This document shows, piece by piece, positions 20,446 to 32,385 of a DNA stretch of 64,000 nt. This DNA comes from Lecanicillium sp. G3. Its lineage: Eukaryota; Ascomycota; Sordariomycetes; Hypocreales; Cordycipitaceae. A program made the translations under genes and the position numbers. The number at the start of each line of letters is the position of its first letter. Within the stretch, counting starts at the first letter, position 1. The notes under the pieces were generated by a model. That model saw nothing but the letters and a program-made list of their open reading frames with translations. It ran no database searches and was not told the origin of the DNA. Where the stretch lies: NCBI GenBank assembly GCA_037575805.1, contig JAZHPD010000039.1, positions 124,001 to 188,000 on the forward strand. The letters are read 5' to 3'.

Positions 20446-22173
20446 TCAAGCGTCCGGGATACCCAGCTCCTTTCGCTTCTTCTGCACCTCCTCAATCGCC
20501 AGCGCCGGGTCCGTCTCGCCCGGGTTGCGCAGCTGCCACCCGACGCAGATGTCCAGCGCGGCGCCCGTCCACCGGCCCGGCTTCACGCCCAGCGCCTTGG
20601 CCAGCTCGCGCCCGTCGAGCAGCCTCTTGAGCGAGGGCGCGTCCATGACGTCGAGCTCGACGAGGTGGTCGAGGAACAGCTGCCACTCGGCTACAAAGGC
20701 GTCGCGCTTCGTCGCGCTCTCGCCCGAGCTGCTCCCCTCGACGGCCGCGTTGGGCCAGGCCTGCAGGCGCTCGAGCGCCTCGGTGAGCAGCGCGGCGAGG
20801 ACCTGCAGGCGCCAGGAGCCGCCCTGCGCGTCCCAGCGGCGGATGGCCATGCCGTAGCGGTCGCGCTCGTGGATGGAGGCGTCCTTGTCGAGGACGGCCT
20901 TCTTCAGGGACAGGATCTCGTCGAGGTGCCGGTGCGAGGCGGCCATGATGTCGGTGAGCTTGTTGGCGGCCTTGAAGCCCTCGCGGGCGACGACGCCGAC
21001 GGGCGGCAGCGAGTTGGCCTTCTTCTTGGTGCCGGGAGGGTCCTGCGCGCGCATCCAGGGGCTGACAGCGGCGAGGTTCCACGCTATCCATTTATACTCG
21101 TCGGTGTGAATAAGAGTGGCGGCGATGGAGCCTGGGGTCTGCGTCTGGAGGATGTCGTCGAGGCCGTTGTATGCGACGGGCCATCTGGAAATGTCTGCCT
21201 CATCATACTCTGGCCGTGAAGGATCTGTAAATATGGCGTGATATAGGCCCATTTTGTCAATCAGCTCTAGTGCCAACCGAGGGTGCTTGTCTACATCAAG
21301 CAAATGTTAGCATTGTGACCTCTTGGTCGTAGCATCATTGATGGTGTGCTCACCTTGCAGCATCTTTTCCAGTTCTTGTCCGACACGCTCACGGCTAATC
21401 TTTACTTTCAGAGCCTCCAGGACGCTGGGGTCAGCCATGTACTTCCGCGTTCCCTCATCGATGGTAAAGTCGAGCCTGGCAGAAAATCGCACCAGGCGGA
21501 GAACGCGCAGCGGGTCATCCTTGAAGGTCTGCAGAGGCTCTAGGGGTGTGCGGATAATTCTCTTCTCCATGTCGGCCAGGCCGCCGGTAAAGTCCTCGAC
21601 CGTCTCCGTGTTGAGGTTGTAGAACAGGGCGTTGATGGTGGCGTCGCGGCGCACCGCGTCTTCCTCGGCGGTGCCAAACTCCATCTGCGGGTTGCGGCTA
21701 TCGTCAGCGTACGTCTCCTTGCGCAGGTTGACAAAGTCGAGGTCAAGACCGAAGATCCGCAGGATGGCCGTCTCGAGGTGCTTGGACTTGTCGGGCTGGC
21801 GGGCGACGGTGTGCGGGCTGCCAATGTCGTCCTTGGCCAGGGCGTGCGCTTCGATGACAGACTGCTGCTGGCAGTACTCGCGCAGGTGGGCGGTGAACTG
21901 GCCGCCGGTCATGGAGTTGATGGCGACGTCAATGTCGTGGCTCGCAGAGCCGAGCAGCTTGTCGCGCACCCAGCCGCCGGCCCAGCGCAAGACGACGGGC
22001 TCCGGCCCGTCGATGGACTTGGCGACATCGACGAGGAGGTTGCGCAGGCGGCGCTCGCGCGGGTCGAGGTGAATGGTGGTGGAGATGGGCATTCTGGAGC
22101 GTGGTGGACGGTGGAACAAGGCGTCCAGTTTCCTTTTCATGGCACGGCGGGTGAGGCGACAGCAGAGGAGCAT
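20446..22173 (-). CDS. cca1: CCA tRNA nucleotidyltransferase
   Basis: Predicted 554-aa enzyme that adds or repairs the 3' CCA of tRNAs in cytosol, nucleus and mitochondria (class II nucleotidyltransferase). Exons on minus strand: 22173-21354 and 21290-20446, one 63-nt intron, phase kept (Asp codon split). Motifs: LRWAGGWVRDKLLG with metal-binding DIDVAI, then EFGTAEEDAVRRDATINALF, EDFTGGLADM and DDPLRVLRLVRFSARL. All are diagnostic for the CCA/poly(A) polymerase head and neck domains. The C-terminal helical part (GLYHAIFTDP onwards) fits the eukaryotic enzyme. Three in-frame ATGs at 22173, 22140 and 22092 precede the catalytic domain. The longest form has a basic, amphipathic start (MLLCCRLTRRAMKRKL) suited to mitochondrial import. 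Yeast Cca1 is known to use alternative starts for different compartments, so the same is likely here. Confidence 0.95.
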
Positions 22174-25100
22174 GAATCGTCCGGGATGGTGATGATGTGT
22201 TGGCGGGGTGCTGTGTTTGTTGCAGGTCCCAAGGGACTGCGGCGCTTGTTCTGTAGATGACTGCTGTATAAAGCAGGTCGTTTTACTGAACCATGTGTGA
22301 GAATTGGTAAGCAAAATGACTGTAGGCGGCGTTGTTGATGAGACAGTCAGTCAGGAGTGAGTGAGTAATAATACCGTTGTTGTTCAGAAGCCGCAGAAAA
22401 TATGCGTCGCGCCTAGTGGAGCCAGTCGTTGGTGCAGCGTCGGTATAATCGTGCGCGGTTGGCAATGAACAAGATGAGCAGCTCTATCATACCAAAAAGC
22501 AGTGACATATCGAATTATGTATCTTTGTGCATTGAAATCGGGCCGTTGTTTCTTCTCTTTTTCTTCTCCTTTCTCTTTTTCTCTCCTTCTTTCTTTTATG
22601 ATTTTAATAGCGTACGTATGGCGGGTAAAGGCGGCCTTCTTCGATTTGACGTGCTGTGCGAGTCCATCTCGAGTGCTCCGTAGACGCGACTCAACGGAAA
22701 TAAAAGATTAGACAAAATCAATAAACCACGGCAGTAAATTTATTCATCAATCCCAGCTAATAAAGAAAATAGCATAAACATTCTCAAGCTTGCAGGGTGC
22801 CAACTGGTGCTCTGGCGATATTGTGCAGTGCAACGCGGCATGAACCATCCAGGATGGCAAGCAATTGTTGTCTTGGGTCAAGATTCCCCTGAGTGGCGCG
22901 AATCGAGTTCTTCCTCGTGTGGCATATATTCGACTATGTGCTGTATTTCGAGTTAAGCCATTGTCACTTGAGTCACACTGCAGGATCCAATCGCCGATGA
23001 CAGGCACTCGCTGGGGAGCACCTACAGTATGCCCATCTGCTTGTTTGCCTCCGTGACTGGGACAAAATGATTTACCCCATCACAAATTACACATCTCACT
23101 AGCTCATTATGATATTCAAACTACTGCCTGATCCATGTCTAGTATCAGTCACAAGAGGCGCAGCACACGCCATGTTTCACTACCAGCTACCTACCTGTCC
23201 AATCCCAAGTCGCCGCAAGCTTCGCAACCTCCAATCTGCACAGTGCAGCAATAATGATGCAGCCAAGACGGCTGACAGCAAGGCATCTATGACCTGTCAG
23301 CGCGAAACCTCAACCTCCCGATCTCAGCCCACAGTGGCTTGCATCGGCAGCGCCAGACCCCCCGGAAACACATGGCGGGCGGTAAGAGGACCAAAACTGG
23401 GCATTGAAATGCATGTTTGAAGAAAATATATTGCGTGCGTGTAGTATGTAGTGTAGCATGCCTAAATAGCGTGTGGCAATACAATGCCTGGGTGTGGTAT
23501 TGCGGAGAGGGGTGCACGGTTGACAGCGACGACAACGCAAAACCGTTGAAGAATGACAGGTGGCTTGCCACCGAACGGCGGCGTAGGACCCCGGATGTAC
23601 AGAGAACCGGGCCACCGACGGTCAAGCGAATGGGTCATGAAAGATATGGCAGCCAGCAAAAAGCGTGGCGCAATGGTTATCGAACGGTTGGGGTCAGAGG
23701 AGGCTGGGCTCGTCTGGGGTAAAATCGCGTGTTCCCTGCTGGTTCCCTCTTCTCTCACGCGGAGCCACATGATGTCGAACTTGCTGGGTCCGCAGCCCAT
23801 TTACGGCGTCGCGTGTAAGCGATGACGACGGGTCCCCCGGTCCGGCCTCAGTGACCACGCCACAATGAGCACAGCGGGAGGGGGGGGACGTGGATTGTGT
23901 TCGCAAGCTCTCCGGATCGCGGGGCGCGGGGAGGCCTTGGCGCCATTTTCGGCGAAGAGTCAACTTACACTGCAGCTCGCAGAAGTCGCAGAATGCAATG
24001 CAAGCTATTGCTACATGGTTCACAAGGCGCAGCTGTATACTAACTAGTTAGTTTCGTAACCCGCGGGCCCGGGGACCCGAAGAGCACATATGCCCGCCTC
24101 GCCGGGTCTAAGCCTTCCCGGTAAGCCGGATATCGCCTTCTCACACCGGAGGGTTGGGCTGTTATCGTCTACCAACACGACTGTCCTGCCACTCCCTGTA
24201 TAAAGTTTGTTTATGTTTGCGATAGCACGGTGTGGTGCGCGCTGCGCCTTGCCTTCTCAGAGGCCCAGTTCGTCACGAGACCGCAGCCTGGGGCCGAGAG
24301 ATCGCCATTGAGTTCCTCGCGGCCGCTGCGCCACAGTAGCAGTGTCGACAGCATGAGCGAGATGAGGGAATTTATCATTGTAGAAATTCAGAGAAAAATT
24401 CGAAAAATCACTCAGCCATTGCGCTTCGTTGCTATGGCGGATACGGGCCTCGATGAGCCGGAAGTGCCTCTAGACCGCAGCTTACGGTGAGTTTTTGCTG
24501 CGCCGACGAGCAGCGACCTGAGCGATGTTGCGCCAGAGAGGGAGGGGGCGCGAGGCTATCCCAAAGAGGCAAATGGAAAGCAACTTGCGTCACAAGACAT
24601 GACACCAAAGCCGGGAGGCCTTGTTTCTCTCTCGCTAGCAATCGAGGGCTGTAAGATTGAAATCTCGCGCATATGAAAGAAGAGGATTATGATGCAAAAG
24701 AGGCCGCCTGTTGACAAGAGCGAATACAACTCGACGCCATGCATCGCAGCGGGACCCTTTGAGTCCCGGCATGTCGCCGACCGTAGTGCATACTCGATGC
24801 AGCATAGGCAAGCAACTGGAGCTGTGCCAGAACAGACGACAGCCGTGTAAGTTGACTGAGGTTTGTGGTGCGGCGCCGCCTCGACTATTAACAGCATCTC
24901 ACAACGGCACACTTTCTTCAAAGACAAGAAGCGCCAAGGGTCTCAAGATCCTTGACACACGCATTACGTCCCCTTTTTTCCATGTCAAACCAAATTTCAA
25001 GGACAAAGGAAAGGAAACATGAGTGCTACATCTCGTGACGTCAATCTCGGTCGATCTCCTGAGGGGGAGGGCCCCAAGGGATCGAGCGCTCTGGACCGCT

Positions 25101-25835
25101 TGGCTCAAGGACCATACGGCGCATGGAGGTGTGAAGACGGACGCCATTAGCTTAGCTAGTGCGAGTTTGAAGTCGACCCAGCGTTCAAGCTACGCGGCGG
25201 AGCGGGTGTGGTAGTAAAAACTAAGCATGTCAGTCTCCAATAGAGGTGTGCCACTAATCACATCGTTATGCTTTTTTCCTCCACCCGGTGGCAGTGAGCT
25301 TTGAAGGAGGGAGTGGCCATCCACATCACACACACACCCACCATTCGAACGAGGCCATGCCAGATTTGGCCGGCAAGGGGTGGCCACATCCTGGCTCCCT
25401 CTCTTGTTCGAATCAGAGCCCCGGCATAGCTTGTATGGCTCGCGTACCCTGTGATTGCCTTGTGCTGGGGGGACGACTAGTCAACTAGTGGCGTCGTTGT
25501 GTGGTATGCGTGCGTGGAAGTGGTGTGCAGAGGCCGTCCGGGAAGGTGTGTCTGTTTTCCAATATATAAAACGCCCGTCCTGCCTTGCGGAAATGATTTT
25601 CGATTTACACAAGACTTGAATCTCATCATCTCTCGTATCATCGTGCAGCCTGCATCTTGGCAACTGAACATAGCGTTGAGCCAGTAGGTCTCTGGTACGA
25701 GACGACTTACACGGACATGTACTAACATGGCTGGACAGAAGAATCTTATTCTCTCTATTCGACCAGACAAAACTCGAATCTCATTCTCCAAACGAACACA
25801 TAAACACGATCCCCCTCCAAAGAATACCCATCACT
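22174..25835. other. Gene-poor region, 3.7 kb
   Basis: No reading frame is convincing. Short overlapping frames on both strands share no pattern. A pyrimidine-rich tract lies at 22540-22600. The portion 24050-24150 is very GC-rich. The last few hundred bases, with C-rich ATG-proximal sequence, are probably the leader of the 84-aa gene. No transposase remnant or terminal repeats were recognised by eye. Confidence 0.4.
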
Positions 25836-26655
25836 ATGGCCAGCGAACAAGCAGCCGATGCTACGTCTCAAAACGGTCCCATTGTCCTCACTGAGTCCCC
25901 CGTCTCCTCAGTGCCCAAGACCGACCGCCGCATGAGCGATGAATGGGGTAAGTTGTTGCTATTTTTCTCTCATTAGTCGTCATCTCTTCTCTCATTTGCA
26001 TCTCATTGCCAAACCCGGAACTTGATTTTGTATCCGATGGCAGCACTTGCTCTTGTTCACCTCATCATTTGCCGTACCTAGGCATGCCCAGTAGCAGAAA
26101 ACAGAGTTGCCCCGCTGGCATCTACCGAAACTCACAGGGGGTTGTCTTAGGCGCCCTTTAGGCCTGACTACGCTGTCTTTCCCCCCGCCCCGCCCCGCCT
26201 GACCCTAAAAAAAAATCCCCCGAAAGGTCCCCTAAGCTTAACCGCTGCCGAACACCCAAATCACCCCGCTAGACCTGTTGCGTTGGGGCCGGTGCGCTGA
26301 AGACCAGCGCCCCCCCCCCTCCACTGATCAGCCTCTTGCTGCCTTGGCACTGCAACATCGCGAAGCATCTCGAGCACCTCGCCCCCAATCTCTTGCGTTC
26401 CAGTTGCAAAAGGCTTTCTCTCCGTCGCCGTTTTCTTTTTAAACAAGAATGATTTTATACCTCGTTCAGACCAAGGCGTCGAGATTGGAAGCTAACAAAA
26501 CATACATTATAGATGCCGCCAAGGTTCCTCCCAGTCGATTCCAAAAGCGAAAGGGCTCCATCTATGCCACTCCCAGCTCGCGTGACGGCCATGTCGACCG
26601 AAACTACCAAGACAAGTACCACGCCAAGATTGCTGAGATGACAAAGGGCAAATAA
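25836..26655 (+). CDS. Conserved small fungal protein, 84 aa
   Basis: Two exons, 25836-25947 and 26513-26655, separated by an unusually long 565-nt intron (donor GGTAAGTT, acceptor ATTATAG, phase kept through a Gly/Asp split codon). The product starts MASEQAADATSQNG, has a disordered Ser/Pro/Thr-rich first half leading to RRMSDEWG, and a highly structured-looking second half: KVPPSRFQKRKGSIYATPSS, then RDGHVDRNYQDKYHAKIAEM. The second half matches a short protein I recall as broadly conserved but unnamed in filamentous ascomycetes. It has no signal peptide or TM segment. The charged, aromatic composition suggests a small cytosolic or nuclear adaptor, but no function can be assigned. Confidence 0.75.
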
Positions 26656-27218
26656 CACATGCCGGGCGGGGAGTTATGAATAGTCACAAAGGCTTGTCAG
26701 CGCAAGGAAATCCGTAAACATTCAGCAACATCGGCAGAGAGAGACGCACGTCATCCTGCCACACCACCCTTCGATAATGTAGTTTTATATCCTCTTTCGT
26801 CACTTCATAGTTTGCCAGTTTCAGTTTGTTACAGGGAAAAAAGAAATTTTCTTGATATCTTCTGTAAAGTCTCTAGTATTTATGCTCCGATATCGCCTCT
26901 CCAGTTGCTCCCTTCAGCCCAATACCAGTATCAAAATCCCAGAAATAAAAATAATAAAAAAAAAACTTGCTCCAATATGGAAAACGAGAAATAAACACCA
27001 AAACGATCAAGGAAACAAAAGTTGAGTAGTAAACAACAGCAATGAAAATGTAAGAAAACGGGAAGATTGTCCCCCAAGGAATGTCCGTGTCCTCCTCCAC
27101 AAAAGAAAATATGCTCCGGCCCTCTGCCATCCGAATAAAAACCAAAAGTAGAGAAATTAGAAATTAGCGGCCCTCTCGGCCTGAAAATAGTAAAATTTCT
27201 CATACACAATTTACAACG
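26656..27218. other. Convergent intergenic region
   Basis: AT-rich 3' flanks of the 84-aa gene (+) and SYF1 (-), including A-rich runs near 26945-26990. No gene seen. Confidence 0.5.
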
Positions 27219-29811
27219 TTACTCATCATCACCGCTGTCAATGTCAATCGCGTCCGGATTGGCTGCCACGGCAGGCTTGTCTTGTATGCCGCCACCTGTA
27301 GGACCAGTGCTGGCGGCAACGAAGCCCTGGGGGGCGCGAGCTTCCCGCTCCAGCGCTGCCATGGCGTCTTGGGTATCGGCATCCATTGCGGTGCCTGCCG
27401 CCGCCGCCGCAGATTGACTCTTGGCGAGGGCCTGGGAGGCGATGAAGTTGACGTCGGTGTTGTACTGCGCTTGTACACTGCGCTTGATGCGAAGCATCTC
27501 CTTGAATGTGTCCTCGTTGCCGTGCTGCACCTCAAACGCCTCCCACTTGCCCCAAAAGTCGGCATTCGTGCGAGGATCGCAGAACTGCGAGGCGTGTCCG
27601 TAAATCGCGCGGGCACGGTCGATTTCGCCAAGGCGCTTCTCCATGTCGGCAAACTTGAGGCACATGTCCTTGGCCTCTTCGTCGGGCAGCGCCGTAATAG
27701 CGCGCTCGTAGATCGGCCGGGTCGAGGGCAAACCAAAGTTGGACGCCGACTTGGTGATGTAAAAGTTGAACATGTCAGCTCTATCTTCGTCGGACACGGC
27801 ACGCGTAGCCCGTTCGTAGATTCGCATAGCATGACGCGCAAGTCCTCGCTCCTCTTCCAAGTTGCCATACATCAAGTAGATAGTCTTGGCAAATTTGGGC
27901 GGGCAGTCTTCGACAGCTTGCTCAAACAAATCACGCAGTCGCTCAATGCCAATCTTTCGGTCCACGGCCTTTGTCAGATACAGATTCCAGAGCTCAAAAG
28001 CCACTGGATAACTGAAGAGATCTAGGCCTCTCTCGTAAATCTTGAATGACTCCTCAAAGTACTCATTCTCCTCCAATAGGTTGGCGTAATTGACCACAGT
28101 CTGCGGCGTGGCGATTCGGAGCTCGAAAATACGCTCGTAGACTTTCTTGACGTCCTCCAATGTGGCGACACTTTCGACGAGATCCACGTAGAAGCTCCAC
28201 AGCTTCCAGCTCTTGTGTACTCGTTGTTGAGGCGAAAGGGTCTCGTCAAAGTAGTCGACGGTTGATCTCTTCGGCGCTTGCACCGCCTTGGCCATGATGC
28301 GGACGGCCTCGTCAAAGTCCTCGTTTCGAAGCTCCATTTCAGCCCATTCGATCCACATGTCAGCGAGCTCGGCTACCGACTTGAAGGGGACCTTGACAGC
28401 CTTGTCCATGATGATGCGGGCGTTGCGGATATCGCCTCCTGCCTCGTAAAACTTTGCATAATTGGTCCAAAGTTGGTGGAACGGTCCGATGGCATGCTTG
28501 GGTTGAATCTTGGCGATAGCGTCGGTATACGTCTGTACGACCTCAGTCTTGTTGTCACCCCAGAGAGCCACTCGCTTCTCCCACTCCAGCACTTGGTTGG
28601 GATTTTGTCGTAGCAGCACGTCATTGAGGAGGAACGGTCGTCGGTCCATGAGATGCTCGAATCGCATCATGCGGATATCAAGCTCAAAGTCGGATTCTTC
28701 ATCATCCACTCCCTTCTGCGCGCGCGCAGTCGCCATCTCCATGAGAGCGCCAATCACAGACTCTTCAAACTCCACATAAGAGTCAAAGATCAGTGTGAAG
28801 TCGCGCACAGTCATGACTGTCGTGATGCCTTCCTCAAAGGTATCACGAGCACGCTCAAAGCTGCCACTGCGGATCCAGAACGTGGCTAGGCCAGCCCATA
28901 GCTTGCCTCGCTGGTCTGAGAATCGTGCAATGCCGCTTCGAATGATGGCCTCGGGATCGATTCCAGTCTCATGGCCAGTTGCGACGTCTGTGGCATGACC
29001 GACGAGCAACTCTATTAGCTCGTTCCACAGCTCAAACTGGCCCTTCCCGTGTTTGCTCATGAACCGCGGGTCATTAAGGATTTTGATGTACTGCTTTGCA
29101 GCTTCGGTGTAAAGGCCATTCTTGACTAGAAGCTCAATGAAATCCTCGGCGTGCTCAGGGTGAACCTGCATGTAGCGCCGCCAGATCTTGACGGCTGTTT
29201 CGCCAGAAGCCGCATTGGCAAACGGGAGGAACAAAGCCCATATGCGGTTGTGTTGCGTTATCGGAAGCGCGCGAAGGGCTCGGTCGAATACTCGGCGTGC
29301 GATAGTAACGATGGGCTGCTTCATGAGGAAAGAGAGAAACATCTCCCAGATCTTGGGCATTTTGTTCAGCAGAATGAGTGCTTGTTCGAAGAGTGCGTTG
29401 ACTTTGTTGTATTCGTTGTTGAACATGGCAGGATTTAATTTCGAAACATGCTTCACTCGGAACTCCAGATACTGTGGCTTGTTAGCAAAAGAAGCCCTGT
29501 TTGATTTTTCTTCAAGCCACCAAAGTACTCGCCATTTTCCAAAGTTTGTATGACCGCGGAAGCTGCGCGCAGGCGCGCGCCATAACGAATGCTTTTTCAT
29601 GCACATTGCCATAGCGGGACTTGAACTCAATGTACACAAGCCACGGCTTGACGCTCGACGGGTCGCGAATGATGTCCTGCTCGTAAACGGAATCCTCGTT
29701 TGACTGCGAACAGTTAGTTTTGCAGTTGACGTGTAAAAATCCGCCAAGACTTACCACAAGGTGTAGATTTTGACGGCGATGAGCCAGTCCGTTTGCTACC
29801 GCAGCTGCCAT
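27219..29811 (-). CDS. syf1: Pre-mRNA splicing factor Syf1 (HAT-repeat protein of the Prp19/NTC complex)
   Basis: Predicted 826-aa scaffold of the Prp19-associated complex (human XAB2), which sits in the catalytic spliceosome. Exons on minus strand: 29811-29755, 29703-29533, 29471-27219. HAT repeats run through the protein: RDPSSVKPWLVYIEFKSRYG near the start, then RALRALPITQHNRIWALFLP, RDFTLIFDSYVEFEESV, KLWSFYVDLVESVATLED and RIATPQTVVNYANLLEENEY. A later repeat, GLARHAMRIYERATRAVS, precedes RAIYGHASQFCDPRT. The C-terminal tail is Ala-rich and ends in acidic residues. The second intron (29532-29472) is best explained as a GC-AG intron, because only this junction gives the conserved KLWKMYLEFR. 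It is divergently transcribed from VMA8 across 533 bp. Confidence 0.94.
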
Positions 29812-30344
29812 TTTGAATATAATGCGGTCGGTGCCAAAGAGCACGGCGGGCGAATATCGTTGCAGCAGTTGGTGCAGGAACTTGTTAGGGAGTCTAGGCG
29901 ACGTGGAAGCGCATGTTGGTACGGCCACTGAGATATCGACTCGGGTATGTGGCGCTCGTGATGCTCAGTATCGTGGCATGCGACACGATTCTGGCATTGA
30001 CCTCTGGGATTGTCGGACAGAGAAGCTTGCTGAGCACGATCCGCGTCGTCTACCTGAAAAGAGGCTGGCGGCAGGCTGCAAACATGGGATAATTGATGGG
30101 TCGCCCTATCGGATTCAATGCTATTGTTAGTTGCATTTAATATGGGCCTTTATTTTGACGTCGAGGTATCGTAATAATGAGGCGACGTTGCTCTGGCCGC
30201 CCATGGCACGCTGTGACGTTCGCGGAGTGGGGCCTCTGGACAGCCTCCAGGCTATCTGCTTCTGCTTGCTGCTTCGACTCCTTGGACGTCGTCGCTTGCT
30301 TCCCGTCAATTTATACCTAGACGCCTCGACATTCATTATCCAAC
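29812..30344. promoter_or_regulatory. Shared divergent promoter region SYF1 / VMA8
   Basis: 533-bp non-coding spacer between the two start codons, presumably holding both promoters. I see no clear TATA box; the left part is GC-rich and the right part has short pyrimidine runs before the VMA8 start. Confidence 0.5.
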
Positions 30345-31402
30345 ATGTCTGGCGCATCTGTACGTTGCGACTACCAATAAAATGCAGCATCTCCGGGCCG
30401 CTAACGCTGGTGCAGGACCGCGAGCCAGTCTTCCCGACTCGGCAGTCGCTGGGCATAATGAAGGCGAAGCTCAAGGGAGCTGAAACCGGCCACAGTCTAT
30501 TGAAGCGAAAGAGTGAAGCTCTCACAAAGTAAGTCACCGCGTATGCTCAGCGAGACTGCACCAAAGCTAGACTTACTGACAATGCGATAGGCGTTTCCGA
30601 GGTTTGTTACCCGACCGAGCTCCCCACGACCCGATTACATGTGCTGACATGGCGTTGCGCAACAGAGATCACGAGAAGGATTGACGAAGCGAAGCGAAAG
30701 ATGGGGAGAGTCATGCAGATTGCTGCCTTCTCTCTGGCCGAGGTAACATACGCTGTCGGAGGTGACATTGGCTACCAAGTGCAGGAATCCGCCAAGTCCG
30801 CTAGATTCCGCCTTCGCACCCGCCAGGACAATGTGTCTGGTGTTCTGCTCCCCGCCTTCGAGAGCTACCTGACCGAGGGAAATAACGATTTCGGCCTTAC
30901 AGGCCTGGGCAAGGGAGGTCAGCAGGTGCAGCGCTGCCGTGAAACATATGCCCGAGCTGTCGAGGCTCTTGTTGAGCTTGCTAGCTTGCAGACGGCGTTT
31001 GTCATTCTTGACGAAGTCATCAAAGTTGTCAACAGACGAGGTCAGTTTTACAACCCAAATGCAATTACAGTGGACTAACTGTTCGTAGTCAATGCTATTG
31101 AGCATGTTATTATACCTCGCACAGAGAACACTATCAAATACATCAACTCCGAACTAGACGAAGTCGATCGTGAGGAGTTTTACAGGCTGAAGAAGGTGAG
31201 TTATTCGGATGTCTTCGCAGTTTCCAGTTATTAATGGCTATGACAGGTTGCCAATAAGAAGCAAAGAGACAACGCAGCTGCCGACGCAGAGATGAAGGCG
31301 AAGCGCCTGGCGCAAGCCAAGGCGGAGGACGGCGAGACTCCTGCTGGCGACGAACCTACGGATATGCTGGCGGCCGATGATGACGACGATGTCATCTTCT
31401 AA
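30345..31402 (+). CDS. vma8: V-type proton ATPase subunit D (Vma8)
   Basis: Predicted 258-aa central-stalk subunit of the V1 sector, which couples ATP hydrolysis to rotation and acidifies the vacuole. Exons: 30345-30359, 30416-30528, 30591-30601, 30666-31040, 31089-31195, 31247-31402; total 777 nt. Conserved blocks: VFPTRQSLGIMKAKLKGAE, GHSLLKRKSEALTKRFREIT, MGRVMQIAAFSLAEV, GLGKGGQQVQRCRE, LVELASLQTAFVILDEVIKV and VNAIEHVIIPRTENTIKYIN. The end is acidic and finishes DDDDDVIF, as in yeast Vma8. The short exon of 11 nt is required to keep KRFREITRR and is bounded by normal AG and GT dinucleotides. Length equals the family norm. The tiny first exon (15 nt, MSGAS) also matches the usual start. 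Confidence 0.96.
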
Positions 31403-31537
31403 GAGCGCTTACCTTCTCGTATCAATCCGATAAATGCTATCCGAAACACAAAGCCTAGGCGGTCTTTTGACCCGTTGTTATAGTAGATCTTCATTATAGT
31501 TGAATTCACATTATCCTTATACATTAAGATTACATGG
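31403..31537. other. Short convergent intergenic region
   Basis: 135 bp between the stop codons of VMA8 and the U1A-like gene; AT-rich 3' UTR sequence shared by both. Confidence 0.5.
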
Positions 31538-32385
31538 CTATTGGCGCTGGTATGTGACCTTGATGTTCTTGTCTCCAAGGGTCATACCAGCCGTGTTCTC
31601 CTTGGCAGTTACGGCGCCTTGCTCGGCGTCGTACTCTACGAATGCGATACCGCGACGACCAGGCACCAGTCTGACTTCTCGGAAGCCCTCGAAGCGCCCA
31701 AAGATCCCGCTAAGAGCTTCGACATCGTACTCTTCCGGTACATTCTGCAGGAAGAGAATCTTATTGGGGGGCAGGTATTCATCGGGGATGACGGCCGCCT
31801 GGGCAACCGACGTCGACTTGAGGCCTGACGGTTTGGCAATCTTGGACGGACGTCCATCAGGGCCAGTAGCGGCGCCGCGCTTACCTTGCCTGGGACCCTC
31901 TGCGGCCTCGATGGCCTTCTTCTTTTCTGCGGCGGGCGTCAGCATGTTGTCAAGATTCCGTGCATCGCATCGAGGGAGCATACCTTTCTCCGCAAGCCTA
32001 TGTTGCTTATGCGCCTCGAGCTCTTCTGTCGAACCGTTCATCTCTATCGTCTTGTCGCTGCGCGACTTGGCCATGGCAAGGCGCATGGGCTTATCGAAGA
32101 GCGGGAAGCCATTGATCTCCTCGATGGCCTCCTTTGCGCTCGCCTCGGTGTCGTAGACGATGAAGGCCTGGCCCTTGGCCTTGAGGTTTTTCTTGGCGAC
32201 AATGTCGACGACATTGCCAAACTCGGAGAAGATGGTTCGCAGCGCGGTGCTCAGAGGCTCGTGGTTGACTCGCTCTTCGAGATTCTGTACGTAGACACTG
32301 TGATGACATGCATTAGCCTTGCTCATCTCACTTGCGTGTCGGAGTGCAATGACACGCACGTGGTGATGGGCGCCTGGTCCGCCAT
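31538..32385 (-). CDS. U1A/U2B''-like snRNP protein with two RRMs
   Basis: Predicted 242-aa spliceosomal RNA-binding protein. Exons on minus strand: 32385-32360, 32297-31984, 31926-31538; phases close. RRM1 has RNP2 VYVQNL and RNP1 KGQAFIVYD. RRM2 near the C-terminus begins ILFLQNVPEEYDVEALSGIF and has GIAFVEYD. The linker is charged and contains a Lys/Glu-rich helix. Two RRMs with this spacing are typical of U1A and U2B'' (yeast Mud1/Msl1); which snRNA it binds cannot be told here. The start MADQAPITT was chosen because splicing from it gives the expected TVYVQNLEERV entry into RRM1. The second intron (57 nt) is stop-free and a multiple of three, so it could also be retained as 19 extra linker residues. 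Confidence 0.88.

Noticed and set aside
24050..24160. GC-rich segment considered as a tRNA gene
   Set aside because: No cloverleaf with T-loop GTTCRA and matching acceptor stem could be formed by eye; tRNAscan-SE would settle it.
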